From: an uncultured Ruminococcus sp.
GTDB taxonomy: Bacteria > Bacillota > Clostridia > Lachnospirales > Lachnospiraceae
NCBI GenBank assembly: GCA_946494335.1
Contig: CAMMBV010000009.1
Location: 1 to 64,000, forward strand
Direction of reading: 5' to 3'
Length of the DNA stretch: 64,000 bases
Each line of letters starts with the position of its first letter. The first letter of the stretch is position 1. Below the pieces are notes generated by a model, which saw only the letters and a list, made by a program, of their open reading frames with translations, was not told the DNA's origin and made no database searches. A program made the position numbers and the translations under genes. This document shows positions 39,859-49,686 of this stretch, one piece after another.

Positions 39859-40563
39859 ATGACGAATAATAAAATAATGAAAGATTTACCTGCTGAAATG
39901 CGGCCTTATGAGAAATTTCAGCACATGGGGCCGGAAAAGCTTTCTGATGAAGAATTGCTGGCTATCATTCTGCGCAGCGGAACAAAGGGATATTCTTCTC
40001 TTGCCCTGGCAAGAAAGATTCTGACTTTGTCACATACGGCACCCGGACTTCTGGGACTGCATCACTTATCCCTTGCACAGCTTCAGGAGGTACGCGGAAT
40101 CGGGGAAGTAAAGTCGATACAGATCAAATGTATCGGGGAGCTGTCCCGGCGGATATCCAAAAGCGCCTGTACAAAAGCTTTAAGTTTTGAGGATCCTTCA
40201 GCTATTGCGGATTATTATATGGAAGATATGCGTCATCTGGAGCAGGAAACGCTGTTCTGTATGATGCTGGATACGAAGAATCATTTTATCGGAGATGTGC
40301 AGATTTCAAAAGGGACAGTCAATGCGTCTCTGGTAACGCCCCGGGAAATTTTTCTGGCAGCGCTGTCCTATCATGCAGTTTATATTATACTGGTGCACAA
40401 CCATCCCAGCGGGAATTGTTCGCCCAGCAGCGAGGATCTGCGGGTTACACGGAGGATTCAGGCTGCCGGGGAAATTGTCGGCATTTCACTTCTGGATCAC
40501 ATCATTATCGGTGATCTTACTTACTTCAGTCTGCGTCAGGAGGGGATGATGCAGATGGAATAA
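39859..40563 (+). CDS. radC: RadC family JAB/MPN domain protein
   Basis: 234 residues. N-terminal helix-hairpin-helix region (GPEKLSDEELLAIILRSG; VRGIGEVKSIQIKC) is followed by the JAMM metal motif HNHPSGNCSPSSEDLR with the upstream glutamate region. RadC is named for a withdrawn repair role; its true function is unsettled. AGGAGG four bases before ATG 39859 sets the start, not the ATG at 39778. It stands just upstream of mreB, a common order. Confidence 0.93.
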   Translation: MTNNKIMKDLPAEMRPYEKFQHMGPEKLSDEELLAIILRSGTKGYSSLALARKILTLSHTAPGLLGLHHLSLAQLQEVRGIGEVKSIQIKCIGELSRRISKSACTKALSFEDPSAIADYYMEDMRHLEQETLFCMMLDTKNHFIGDVQISKGTVNASLVTPREIFLAALSYHAVYIILVHNHPSGNCSPSSEDLRVTRRIQAAGEIVGISLLDHIIIGDLTYFSLRQEGMMQME

Positions 40564-40578
40564 AGGGGTTATTAAACT

Positions 40579-41607
40579 ATGATTTTACAGGAAATGTTCG
40601 GAGTTGATCTGGGTTCCGACACCGTAAAGATCTATTCTCTGAAAAAAGATGAAATATTAATAGAAAAGAACATGATCGCCGTCAGAAATAAGGATGAGGT
40701 GCTTGCCGTGGGAAACGACGCATACGAAATGTATGAAAAAGCTCCCCACAATATCGAAGTATCTTCTCCCATGAGCGGCGGGATGATAGCAAATATCGGC
40801 CATCTGGAAGTCGTACTGCATCTGCTGCTTCGAAAACTCAGCAGACACTTCGGGAGCAGGCCGATTGTCTATTTTTCTGTTCCCATGAATATGACGGAAA
40901 TTGAAAAACGGGCCTACAATACCATTGCCAGCGGCGGCGACCTGCGCAAAAGCCGTATTTATCTGGTGGAACGCCCCATTGTCAATGCACTGGCCCTTGG
41001 AATTCCCATCACAAAGACAAAAGGATCCATGATTATTGATATGGGCGCGCAGTCCACAGAGCTGTCCATTATCGCGGACAACCGGGTAATCATCAGCAAA
41101 CCGCTGGCCTATGGCGGCAACCGTATTGACGAGGCGGTCATGGCCAACGTACGGAAAAAATGCGGGCTGCATATCAGCCGAAGGATGGCTTCCCGGTTAA
41201 AAAACGCCATGGCCGGTTTTTCCAGGGACAAAAAAGAAGCCAGAAAAGTGATCGGTATCGATGCGGTATCCGGACTTCCCCGGGAGGGAATTGTCACAGA
41301 TACCATCGTCAACGAAGCGATGCGGCGTATTGTCAATCAGATGTGTGAGGAAATTCAGGTGTTTCTTGAGAGGACGCCGCCACAGATCCGCAGCAGCATT
41401 GTCCAGGAGGGTATCTATCTGACGGGAGGCTGTACAAAGATTACAAATTTAAGCGCCTATCTTTCCAGACGAATCGAATGCGCGGTAAAAACTTCTCAGT
41501 ACAGCGATTTATCGGCAATTTACGGACTGAAGGAGATTATCACTCACAAAACACTCTGGCGCTGGGCCGTTCCGGCCAGAAGCAAACGCAGGAAACGTAA
41601 GTTTTAA
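40579..41607 (+). CDS. mreB: Rod-shape protein MreB/Mbl family
   Basis: 342 residues of the actin fold. It has phosphate loop 1 VDLGSDTVKIYSL, phosphate 2 IDMGAQSTELSII and an adenosine motif ITGGCTKITNLSAYLS-like (LTGGCTKITN). MreB filaments guide side-wall peptidoglycan synthesis with MreC, MreD, RodA and PBP2, all coded downstream. A basic tail (RSKRRKRKF) ends the protein. Confidence 0.93.
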   Translation: MILQEMFGVDLGSDTVKIYSLKKDEILIEKNMIAVRNKDEVLAVGNDAYEMYEKAPHNIEVSSPMSGGMIANIGHLEVVLHLLLRKLSRHFGSRPIVYFSVPMNMTEIEKRAYNTIASGGDLRKSRIYLVERPIVNALALGIPITKTKGSMIIDMGAQSTELSIIADNRVIISKPLAYGGNRIDEAVMANVRKKCGLHISRRMASRLKNAMAGFSRDKKEARKVIGIDAVSGLPREGIVTDTIVNEAMRRIVNQMCEEIQVFLERTPPQIRSSIVQEGIYLTGGCTKITNLSAYLSRRIECAVKTSQYSDLSAIYGLKEIITHKTLWRWAVPARSKRRKRKF

Positions 41608-41619
41608 TTAAGGAGTATC

Positions 41620-42474
41620 ATGAAGAAAAAAAATCGATTTTCTATCAAAACAAAGCACTGGATCATCATAATGACCGTCGTCTGTATCGGGTTAATTGCG
41701 CTGGCGGCATCATCCAGATTTTCTTTCGGGCCGGTGCAGCAGGGGGCAGGGTATGTGATCTCACCTTTTCAGAAGGGAATAAACGCCATGGGAACATGGC
41801 TGCGGGATCAGACCAGCGGTTTTCAAAACGCCAAAAAACTGCAGGCGGAGAACAAGAAACTGAAGGAAAAGGTTGCGTCTTTGACGGAAGAAAATAATAA
41901 ACTTTTGCAGGATCAGGACGAGCTTACCCGTCTCACCCGGCTTTATGATCTGGATCAGGATTACACTGAGTATGATAAGGTGGCCGCACAGGTAATTTCC
42001 AAAGACCCCGGCAACTGGTACAGTACTTTTGTTATCAACCGCGGAAGTGACGACGGCATAGAAGTGGATATGAACGTGCTGGCTGACGGAGGACTGGCGG
42101 GAATCGTCACGGAGGTGGGAAAAGACTGGGCTACGGTCCGCTCCATCATAGATGACTCCAGTAATGTCAGCGCCATGGTGGCGACCACATCGGACAACTG
42201 CATGGTAACGGGAAATCTTCTTTTAATGGAAGAGGGCAAACTGAACTTTATTCAGCTGCGGGACCGGGACGATGAAGTGCAGATCGGCGACAGCATCGTC
42301 ACTTCCGATATCAGCGATAAATTTCTGAAAGGAATCCTGATCGGATATATCGATGAAATTGAACTGGATTCCAACAATCTGACGAAGACGGGCTATCTGA
42401 TCCCTGTGGTGGATTTTGAGCATATTCATGAGGTACTGGTAATCAAAGAACTGAAAAACAAAGGAGGAGAATGA
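41620..42474 (+). CDS. mreC: Rod shape-determining protein MreC
   Basis: 284 residues. Membrane helix at about 14-32, then a coiled coil (about 67-105; KLQAENKKLKEKVASLTEEN) and the beta-barrel domain with NRGSDDGIEVDMNVLADGGLAG and LLMEEGKLNFIQL. MreC links MreB to the wall synthases outside the membrane. GGAG before ATG. It overlaps mreD by four bases. Confidence 0.95.
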   Translation: MKKKNRFSIKTKHWIIIMTVVCIGLIALAASSRFSFGPVQQGAGYVISPFQKGINAMGTWLRDQTSGFQNAKKLQAENKKLKEKVASLTEENNKLLQDQDELTRLTRLYDLDQDYTEYDKVAAQVISKDPGNWYSTFVINRGSDDGIEVDMNVLADGGLAGIVTEVGKDWATVRSIIDDSSNVSAMVATTSDNCMVTGNLLLMEEGKLNFIQLRDRDDEVQIGDSIVTSDISDKFLKGILIGYIDEIELDSNNLTKTGYLIPVVDFEHIHEVLVIKELKNKGGE

Positions 42475-43001
42475 TGCGCAGAAAGCTGGTACTGGCCGGA
42501 CTTGTTCTGGTTACTTTCCTTTTGCAGAGCACGGTTTTCAAAGCCCTGTCTATCGCATCCGTCTCACCCAATCTTTTGCTGATACTGACCGTATCTTTTG
42601 GCCTGATGTGCGGAAAACGCATTGGTATGTACACCGGCTTTTTAAGCGGTCTTATGATCGATCTCTTTTATGGGAATCTGTTTGGCTTCAACGCACTTGT
42701 CTATATGTGGGTGGGCTTTTTAAACGGCTTCCTTTACAAAGTGTTTTTTGACGAAGATATCAAAGTACCCATGGCGCTGGTTACCGTCAGTGACCTTGCC
42801 TATGGATGTGTCATATATGGTTTGCAGTTTATGTTGAGGGGAAGACTGAATTTCCCAGGATATCTGGGACATGTAATCATTCCGGAAATGGTCTACACGG
42901 TTGTAATGACGCTGATTTTTTACCGGCTGTTTTACAGAATTAACTGTCAATTATCAGAATACGAAGTGGAAGGACAACGATCACCTTGGTTAAGAAGATA
43001 A
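42471..43001 (+). CDS. mreD: Rod shape-determining protein MreD
   Basis: 176 residues with about five membrane helices and the MreD pattern SPNLLLILTVSFGLMCGKR and GFLSGLMIDLFYGN. Two adjacent ATGs (42471, 42474) can start it after GGAGGAGA. It works with MreC in the elongasome. The PBP2 gene begins inside its 3-prime end. Confidence 0.93.
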   Translation: MMRRKLVLAGLVLVTFLLQSTVFKALSIASVSPNLLLILTVSFGLMCGKRIGMYTGFLSGLMIDLFYGNLFGFNALVYMWVGFLNGFLYKVFFDEDIKVPMALVTVSDLAYGCVIYGLQFMLRGRLNFPGYLGHVIIPEMVYTVVMTLIFYRLFYRINCQLSEYEVEGQRSPWLRR

Positions 43002-45889
43002 AAAGAGTATTTAAAAAAATAAGACTTCAGAGAACGAGCGTCCTTATGATCGGACTTCTCGTAATGGCAGCGATACTGCTGCAGAGGATTTTTTCTCTGC
43101 AGATTATCCATGGACAGGAATATGCGGACAACTTTTCCCTTCAGACCACAAGGGAGCGCACCTTAAAAAGTACCCGCGGCAATATTATGGACCGGAATGG
43201 CAATATACTGGCTTCCAATGAACTTTCTTACTCCGTCATACTGGAAGACAGCGGTTCTTATGATACGAATCGTATCCGCAATCTGTCGCTGAACGGCGAG
43301 ATATACCGGCTGATTCAGATCATTGAGTCCTGCGGGGATACCGTTGACAACAGCTTTCATATTATTGTCGGGGATAACGGAGAGTACGCTTTTGACGTCA
43401 CCGGCTTTTCGCTGGACCGTTTCCGGGCCGACGTCTATGGATACAGTCTGATTGATGACCTGGAAAAGGATGAAGTGAACGCTTCGCCGGATCAGATTAT
43501 GGAAGATCTGGCGGGCGAGGATCGTTTCGGCATCATTTTGGAAGAAGATCCCTATACGAAAGAAGAGCTGGAAAAATACGGTCTTCCGGAATCCTATACA
43601 AAAGAAGAGCTTCTGAAAATGGTGTCTTTGCGGTATCTTTTATCTACCACCAGTTATCAGAAGTATGTGCCTGTCACCATTGCCACAGATGTCAGTGAGG
43701 AAACGGTAGCCAAGGTCATGGAGAGTCAGGATCAGCTGGAAGGCGTGGATGTGATGGAGGATTCTGTCCGGGTTTACAACGACAGCGAATACTTTTCTTC
43801 CGTCATTGGATATACGGGAAAAATTTCATCCGAAGAGCTGGAAGAGCTGAAAGAAGAAAATCCAGATTACAATAACAGCTCCATCGTGGGAAAAACAGGC
43901 ATTGAGCAGGTAATGGAGACCACCCTTCAGGGAACGGACGGAAGTGAAACCGTTTACGTTGACAGCCTGGGAAAGGTTCTGGAGATTGATGAGCAGTCCC
44001 GTCAGGAGCCTGTTCAGGGAAACGACGTCTATCTGACGCTGGATAAGGATCTGCAGATCGCCGCCTACCAGATACTGGAGCAGAGAATCGCAGGTATCAT
44101 TCTTCTCAACCTGTCGCCTATCAAAGAATTTGAAGCCGATGAAAATACGGATACCTCGGCGATACCCATCCCCATCTACGATGTGTATTTTGCTCTGATC
44201 AACAATAACGTACTGGATATGGATCATTTTGCGGCGGAAGATGCATCAGAGACAGAAAAAAGCATCTATGCCAGATTCTCCCAGAAGCAGCAGCAGATAT
44301 TTGACGCTGTAACTGCCCAGCTGACTGGAGATCAGCCCCAGGCATATCAGGATCTGCCTGAGGAAATGCAGGAGTATATCAGCTATATTGTCAACGATAT
44401 GCTGATGGACGACACGGGCATCTTAAATGAAGACGCCATCGACAAATCAGATGAAACGTATCTGGCATGGACGAAAGAGGAAACCATAAGCCTTCAGGAG
44501 TTTCTCACATACGCTACCAGTCAGAACTGGGTTGATATCTCCAGGTTCACGGACGAAAATACCTACCTGGATTCCGGTGAGGTTTACGAGGCGCTGGCCG
44601 CATATATTTCGGATTATCTGAAAACGGACTCTGAATTTTCCAAGCTGCTTTACCATTATCTGATACTGGACGATGTGATTTCAGGAACGGAGCTTTGCAT
44701 CACTTTATACGATCAGGGTGTTCTGTCACCTGACGACGGGCATTATGAGGCGCTGGTTTCCGGTCAGATGAGTTCTTTTGACTTTATGTATACGAAAATC
44801 CAGAATCTGGATATCACACCGGCGCAGCTGGCGCTGGATCCCTGCTCCGGCGCCGTCGTGATCACAGATCCAAACAGCGGCGAGATTTTAGCCTGCGTCA
44901 GCTATCCCGGCTATGACAGCAACCGTCTGGCCAACCAGATGGACGTACAGTATTATCAGGAGCTGAACAGTGATCTGTCTCAGCCTTTCTACAATAAGGC
45001 GACCCAGCAGAAAACGGCGCCCGGATCCACCTTTAAACTTGTCACCAGTGTGGGCGGTTTGCTGGAAGGGGTGATCGATGATAATTCCATCATTCAGTGT
45101 ACCGGCGTTTTCGATAAGATTTCCGGTTCGCCTCTGCGATGCTGGTTTCACCAGGGACATGGGCTTCTGGATATCCGGGGCGGTATCACAAATTCCTGCA
45201 ACGTTTACATGAGTGAGATTGCTTATCGGATGGGGCTTGATGAGAACGGTGTGTTCTCCGACAATCAGGCGCTGCAGAAACTGACTACCTACGCAGAACT
45301 GTTTGACTTTGATAAAAATTCAGGCATTGAAATATCAGAGGCGGATCCGGAGGTTTCTGATCAGATGCCCATTCCCTCCGCCATCGGTCAGGGTACGCAC
45401 AACTACACCACCTCGCAGCTTGCCAGATATGTGACTACACTGGCAAACAGCGGAACCAGCTATCAGATTTCCCTTCTTGATAAGGTAACCGATTCTTCCG
45501 GAAATCTGGTGGAAGATTATACCCCGGGCGTGGAAAGTCAGCTGGATGTTCCGGACTATATCTGGGATGACGTTCATGTGGGAATGCACGGCGTTATCAC
45601 TGAAACCAATGAAGCCTCCTTCAGTGATCTGGAGGTAAGCCTGGCAGGTAAAACAGGTACGGCACAGCTGGTAAGAAACCGTCCCAGCCATGGCGTGTTC
45701 ATCGGGTATGCGCCCTACGAGGATCCTGAAATTGCCATGTCGGTTCGTATCGCATACGGATATACCGGTGTCAATGCGGGAATTGTAGCGAAAGATATTC
45801 TGAATTACTATTTTGATTTGAAAGATGATAAAGACATCCTGACAGGAACTGCTCTTTCAGAAGGTACTTCCAATGAAGAAACGGATTAA
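42986..45889 (+). CDS. Penicillin-binding protein 2 (elongation transpeptidase) with large insertion
   Basis: 967 residues, against about 630-700 for usual PBP2. Membrane helix at about 20-38, then the dimerisation domain (TRGNIMDRNGNILASNELSY). The transpeptidase has S681 (PGSTFK), SCN 737-739 and KTG 889-891. About 240 acidic, helix-rich residues (roughly 370-610) are inserted between QIAAYQILEQRI and the usual GAVVITDPNSGEILACVSYPG. TTG 42986 overlaps mreD, with GGAAGGA upstream. It should cross-link wall in the rod complex with RodA. Confidence 0.92.
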   Translation: MVKKIKRVFKKIRLQRTSVLMIGLLVMAAILLQRIFSLQIIHGQEYADNFSLQTTRERTLKSTRGNIMDRNGNILASNELSYSVILEDSGSYDTNRIRNLSLNGEIYRLIQIIESCGDTVDNSFHIIVGDNGEYAFDVTGFSLDRFRADVYGYSLIDDLEKDEVNASPDQIMEDLAGEDRFGIILEEDPYTKEELEKYGLPESYTKEELLKMVSLRYLLSTTSYQKYVPVTIATDVSEETVAKVMESQDQLEGVDVMEDSVRVYNDSEYFSSVIGYTGKISSEELEELKEENPDYNNSSIVGKTGIEQVMETTLQGTDGSETVYVDSLGKVLEIDEQSRQEPVQGNDVYLTLDKDLQIAAYQILEQRIAGIILLNLSPIKEFEADENTDTSAIPIPIYDVYFALINNNVLDMDHFAAEDASETEKSIYARFSQKQQQIFDAVTAQLTGDQPQAYQDLPEEMQEYISYIVNDMLMDDTGILNEDAIDKSDETYLAWTKEETISLQEFLTYATSQNWVDISRFTDENTYLDSGEVYEALAAYISDYLKTDSEFSKLLYHYLILDDVISGTELCITLYDQGVLSPDDGHYEALVSGQMSSFDFMYTKIQNLDITPAQLALDPCSGAVVITDPNSGEILACVSYPGYDSNRLANQMDVQYYQELNSDLSQPFYNKATQQKTAPGSTFKLVTSVGGLLEGVIDDNSIIQCTGVFDKISGSPLRCWFHQGHGLLDIRGGITNSCNVYMSEIAYRMGLDENGVFSDNQALQKLTTYAELFDFDKNSGIEISEADPEVSDQMPIPSAIGQGTHNYTTSQLARYVTTLANSGTSYQISLLDKVTDSSGNLVEDYTPGVESQLDVPDYIWDDVHVGMHGVITETNEASFSDLEVSLAGKTGTAQLVRNRPSHGVFIGYAPYEDPEIAMSVRIAYGYTGVNAGIVAKDILNYYFDLKDDKDILTGTALSEGTSNEETD

Positions 45890-45941
45890 AATGCGTCCAG
45901 GTACAAAAGCTGAAAAATAGCAGAGTTTGGAGGATAGAAAA

Positions 45942-46727
45942 ATGAGTGAAGTTATTGTCGTTACATCGGGAAAAGGGGGCGTGGGCAAAACCACCACCAC
46001 AGCCAACATAGGCTGTGGCCTGGCTTCTCTGGGAAAAAAGGTTGTCCTGGTCGATACGGATATCGGTCTTCGGAATCTGGATGTGGTTATGGGACTGGAA
46101 AACAGGATCGTATACAATCTGGTAGACGTTATCGAAGGAAACTGCAGGCTGAAGCAGGCGCTGATCAAGGACAAAAAATTTCCTGCCCAGCTGTTTCTCC
46201 TGCCGTCGGCTCAGACGAGGGATAAATCTTCCGTGACGCCGGAACAGATGAAAAAGCTTTGCGAGGATCTGAAAAGCGAGTTTGATTACATTCTTTTAGA
46301 CTGTCCCGCAGGAATCGAGCAGGGATTTAAAAATGCGGTTGCAGGCGCCTCCCGGGCTTTGGTGGTCACCACTCCGGAGGTTTCAGCCATCCGCGATGCG
46401 GACCGGATCATCGGCCTGCTGGAGTCGGACGGCATGCGCAACATACAGCTGATCATCAACCGCCTGCGCATGGATATGGTAAAGCGGGGCGATATGATGT
46501 CGGTGGAAGATGTGGTCGATATTCTGGCAGTGGATTTAATCGGGGCGGTTCCCGACGATGAAAACATTGTAATCGCCACCAATCAGGGAGAACCGCTGGC
46601 CGGCGATACCTCACTGGCAGGACAGGCCTACCTCAATATATGCAGACGGATTCTGGGAGAAAAAATTCCACTTCTGGATCTTACGGAGAAAAAGGGATTT
46701 TTCAGACGGCTGTTTAAAAAGTCATAG
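45942..46727 (+). CDS. minD: Septum site-determining ATPase MinD
   Basis: 261 residues. Deviant Walker A TSGKGGVGKTTTTANI (residues 8-23), DTDIGLRNLDVVMGLE, LLDCPAGIEQGF and a C-terminal amphipathic membrane helix (KKGFFRRLFKKS). MinD recruits the division inhibitor MinC to the membrane. minC is not between PBP2 and minD, where it stands in many Clostridia. GGAGG nine bases before ATG 45942 sets the start. Confidence 0.97.
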   Translation: MSEVIVVTSGKGGVGKTTTTANIGCGLASLGKKVVLVDTDIGLRNLDVVMGLENRIVYNLVDVIEGNCRLKQALIKDKKFPAQLFLLPSAQTRDKSSVTPEQMKKLCEDLKSEFDYILLDCPAGIEQGFKNAVAGASRALVVTTPEVSAIRDADRIIGLLESDGMRNIQLIINRLRMDMVKRGDMMSVEDVVDILAVDLIGAVPDDENIVIATNQGEPLAGDTSLAGQAYLNICRRILGEKIPLLDLTEKKGFFRRLFKKS

Positions 46728-46739
46728 GAGGTGGCCAGG

Positions 46740-46979
46740 ATGTTTCGTGGAAAAAGAAGAAATACCAGTACCATCGCCAAAGACAGACTGAGACTTCTGG
46801 TCAATGCGGAACGTATTGACTGTTCACCTGGAATCCTGCTGATGATGAAAAAAGATATTATAAAAACCGTGAATAAATACATACTGGTGGAAGAGGACAA
46901 AGTCTCCCTTACTTTCAAGGCGGCTCCACCCACCCTTCTGGCCACCATAGCTGTAAAAAAGACACCTCATAACAGATAA
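46740..46979 (+). CDS. minE: Division topological specificity factor MinE
   Basis: 79 residues. N-terminal membrane/MinD-binding part (STIAKDRLRLLVNAERID) and the C-terminal dimer domain (MMKKDIIKTVNKYILVE). MinE stimulates MinD ATPase so that Min proteins oscillate. AGGAGG (46726-46731) favours ATG 46740 over GTG 46731, which lies in the ribosome site itself. Confidence 0.93.
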   Translation: MFRGKRRNTSTIAKDRLRLLVNAERIDCSPGILLMMKKDIIKTVNKYILVEEDKVSLTFKAAPPTLLATIAVKKTPHNR

Positions 46980-46989
46980 GGAAGCGCAT

Positions 46990-48123
46990 ATGTTTAAACT
47001 ATACAAGTTAAAGGATTACAGTTTCAGACTGGTATTATGGTTAATCGTCATAAGCAGCATCGGAGTGCTTCTGGTTGGAAGCGCCATGAAATCCCTTCAG
47101 ACCCGCCAGCTTTTTGGCGTGATCCTGGGACTGGTTGTCATGACGATCGTATCGCTGATCGATTTCAGCTGGATCCTGAATTTTTACTGGATCATGTACA
47201 TTGCCAATATACTGCTTTTGCTGGCTGTAAGAATTGCCGGAAGAACCACCTACGGAGCCACTCGCTGGATTGCCATCGGTCCGCTCCAGTTTCAGCCCAC
47301 AGAGCTGTCCAAAATTATACTGATCCTGTTTTTCGCCAGGTACCTGATGGATCACGAGGACGATTTGAATACGCTGAAAACTCTGGTAAAATCTATTGTG
47401 CTGCTTGCTGTGCCGCTGATTCTCATAAAAATACAGCCCGATTTGAAAAATACCATTACTGTGGCGGTTCTGTTCTGCGTTCTTTTGTATGTGGCAGGGC
47501 TCAGCTATAAGATCATTGGAACGGTGCTGGTAATCGCCGTACCGCTGGTGGTGGTCTTCCTGATTCTGGTCACGCAGACCGATCTTCCCATCCTGGAGGA
47601 TTATCAGAAAACACGTATCATGTCCTTCCTCTATCCGGAGGATGCGGAGTATTCTGATGATATCATGCAGCAGCAGAATTCTATCACGGCCATCGGGTCA
47701 GGGCAGCTGACGGGAAAAGGATATAATAACAACGAAGTGGCCTCCGCCACAAAGGGAAATTTTGTCTCCCAGGTTCAGACAGACTTTATTTTCGCAGTGG
47801 CGGGAGAAGAGCTGGGCTTTCTGGGCTGCTCTGTCATTATACTGCTTCTGTTTCTGATATGTCTGGAATGCGTGACCATAGGCAGGCGGGCCAAGGATTC
47901 CTCCGGAAAGCTGATATGCTGCGGCGTCGCCACCATAGTGGCGGTCCAGAGCTTTATCAATATCTGCGTTGCCACGGGACTGATGCCAAACACAGGAACC
48001 CCCCTTCCCTTTGTCAGCTACGGTCTGACCTCCATGGTGAGTCTGTATATCGGCATGGGACTGGTGTTAAACGTAGGACTGCAGAACAGAAACTATTTAC
48101 AGGGAGATAGAAGAAAAAGATGA
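46990..48123 (+). CDS. rodA: Rod shape-determining glycosyltransferase RodA (SEDS family)
   Basis: 377 residues with about ten membrane helices. SEDS marks: GRTTYGATRWIAIGPLQFQPTE, QPDLKNTITVAVLF-type loop with the catalytic Asp region, EELGFLGCSVI and GLMPNTGTPLPFVSYGLTSM. RodA polymerises glycan in the elongasome together with PBP2. It overlaps the carboxypeptidase gene by four bases. Confidence 0.95.
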   Translation: MFKLYKLKDYSFRLVLWLIVISSIGVLLVGSAMKSLQTRQLFGVILGLVVMTIVSLIDFSWILNFYWIMYIANILLLLAVRIAGRTTYGATRWIAIGPLQFQPTELSKIILILFFARYLMDHEDDLNTLKTLVKSIVLLAVPLILIKIQPDLKNTITVAVLFCVLLYVAGLSYKIIGTVLVIAVPLVVVFLILVTQTDLPILEDYQKTRIMSFLYPEDAEYSDDIMQQQNSITAIGSGQLTGKGYNNNEVASATKGNFVSQVQTDFIFAVAGEELGFLGCSVIILLLFLICLECVTIGRRAKDSSGKLICCGVATIVAVQSFINICVATGLMPNTGTPLPFVSYGLTSMVSLYIGMGLVLNVGLQNRNYLQGDRRKR

Positions 48124-49133
48124 GCAATAAAAGAGGAAACAAAAGGAAAAAAAAGGTCATTTTGAATACTGTTTTTCTGGTGATGATTTTCTGCATCATA
48201 CTGTTGCTGGGCGTTCTTGGGATCATGCGGATACGGAAAGACAAAAATCTGGATCTGACCATGGCTTTTCAGGAAAAGGAAGGTACGGAAAGCACCAATG
48301 AATTTCAAAGAGCGGAGCCTTTCGCCGCGGATCTTTGTGTGACAGATGAGAATGTGGGTCTGGAAGGCGTCAGCATGATTAACGATGAAAAAAGCTGTCT
48401 TCTGGATATTGACAACTCTCAGGTGATGTTTGCCCAGGGCATTCATGAAAAGGCTTATCCTGCCAGTATCACCAAGATTATCACCGCTATCCTGGCCATT
48501 AAATACGGCGATATGGACGATGTGGTCACCGTCAGTCAGAATGCGGTGACACTGGAAGAGGGGTCAACCATGTGCGGATTTCAGGCGGGCGATATGGTGA
48601 CTATGGACGAGCTGTTCCACGGTCTTTTGATCTATTCCGGAAACGATGCGGCAATGGCCATCGCAGAGCATCTGGGCGGCTCGGTGGAACACTTTGTGGA
48701 GATGATGAACGAGGAAGTGCTGGCCCTTGGAGCCACCAATACCCATTTCGTCAATCCCACCGGTCTTCATGACGACGATCATTACACCACCGCCTATGAC
48801 ATTTATCTGATGCTGAATGAAGCTTTAAATTACGACTACTTTGTGGAAGTCATGCAGATGAGCGCATACACCCTGACCTTATCAAGGGGAGGCGAGGAGG
48901 TTCAGACGTATCTGGATTCCACCGACCAGTATCTCACAGGGGTGGAGACAGCTCCCGCCGGCGTGACAGTCCTGGGCGGCAAAACGGGTACCACAAGCAA
49001 GGCTGGCTCCTGTCTGGCTATCTTAAGTCAGAACGAGTACGGCGCACCGTATATTTCCATCGTTTTGAACGCCAATACCAAGGCGGATTTGTACGATGAT
49101 ATGAATCAATTGCTGGGGAAAATTAATTCTTAA
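48120..49133 (+). CDS. D-alanyl-D-alanine carboxypeptidase (peptidase S11)
   Basis: 337 residues. N-terminal membrane anchor (about 13-35), then the penicilloyl serine domain with S116-x-x-K119 (PASITKI), YSGNDAAMAIAEH and KTGTTSKAGSCLA. It trims the last D-Ala of wall peptides. It lacks the C-terminal beta domain and amphipathic anchor of DacA, so it is held by its N-terminus. ATGA overlap with rodA. Confidence 0.94.
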   Translation: MSNKRGNKRKKKVILNTVFLVMIFCIILLLGVLGIMRIRKDKNLDLTMAFQEKEGTESTNEFQRAEPFAADLCVTDENVGLEGVSMINDEKSCLLDIDNSQVMFAQGIHEKAYPASITKIITAILAIKYGDMDDVVTVSQNAVTLEEGSTMCGFQAGDMVTMDELFHGLLIYSGNDAAMAIAEHLGGSVEHFVEMMNEEVLALGATNTHFVNPTGLHDDDHYTTAYDIYLMLNEALNYDYFVEVMQMSAYTLTLSRGGEEVQTYLDSTDQYLTGVETAPAGVTVLGGKTGTTSKAGSCLAILSQNEYGAPYISIVLNANTKADLYDDMNQLLGKINS

Positions 49134-49151
49134 ATAAATTCAAAATAAGCA

Positions 49152-49180
49152 TTGTGTTTTTGTCTTAAATACACTATAAT
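49152..49180 (+). promoter_or_regulatory. Promoter for the small P-loop gene
   Basis: TTGTGT (49152-49157), 17 bases, consensus TATAAT (49175-49180). A leader of about 60 bases follows. Confidence 0.65.
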
Positions 49181-49247
49181 GATACCATGAAATGAAGTAT
49201 TTTTAGTAAAAATACATATTAAATGATGACTTAAGGAGGAAACTGCT

Positions 49248-49667
49248 ATGGTTCAATTAATTATTGGAGATAAAGGAAAGGGAAAAACTAAGCAGCTCTT
49301 AGATAAGGTTAATGAGGCAATTCAAACTGCCAGCGGCAATATCGTATATCTGGACAAGAGTACGAAACATATGTATGAGTTAAATAATAAAATCCGTTTG
49401 ATCGATGTATCCGGTTTCCCGCTGAAAAACAGCGATGAATTTATCGGATTTGTCTGCGGAATTCTCTCTCAGGATCATGATCTGGAAGAGATGTACCTGG
49501 ACAGTTTTATCAAAATTGCCCAGCTTGGCGATGAGGACGTGACGGATACGATCCTTCAGCTGGATGCAATCGGTGAAAAATTTGGTGTTAAGTTCGTGAT
49601 CAGCGTAACTTTAAATGAGAATACAATCAATGATGCATTAAAGGATAAGGTTATTATTTCAGTTTAA
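49248..49667 (+). CDS. Small P-loop protein of unknown function
   Basis: 139 residues. Walker-A-like GDKGKGKTKQLLDKV at residues 6-20 starts the protein. A likely Walker B region is the acidic LEEMYLDSFIKIAQLGDEDV around 83-103, and IGEKFGVKFVISVTLNE ends it. Homologues in Clostridia have been labelled PilT-like, but no pilus motor domain is present. It has its own strong promoter, AAGGAGGA ribosome site and terminator, so it is monocistronic and probably well expressed. Confidence 0.75.
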   Translation: MVQLIIGDKGKGKTKQLLDKVNEAIQTASGNIVYLDKSTKHMYELNNKIRLIDVSGFPLKNSDEFIGFVCGILSQDHDLEEMYLDSFIKIAQLGDEDVTDTILQLDAIGEKFGVKFVISVTLNENTINDALKDKVIISV

Positions 49668-49686
49668 TGTTAGTGTTTTAATATAC

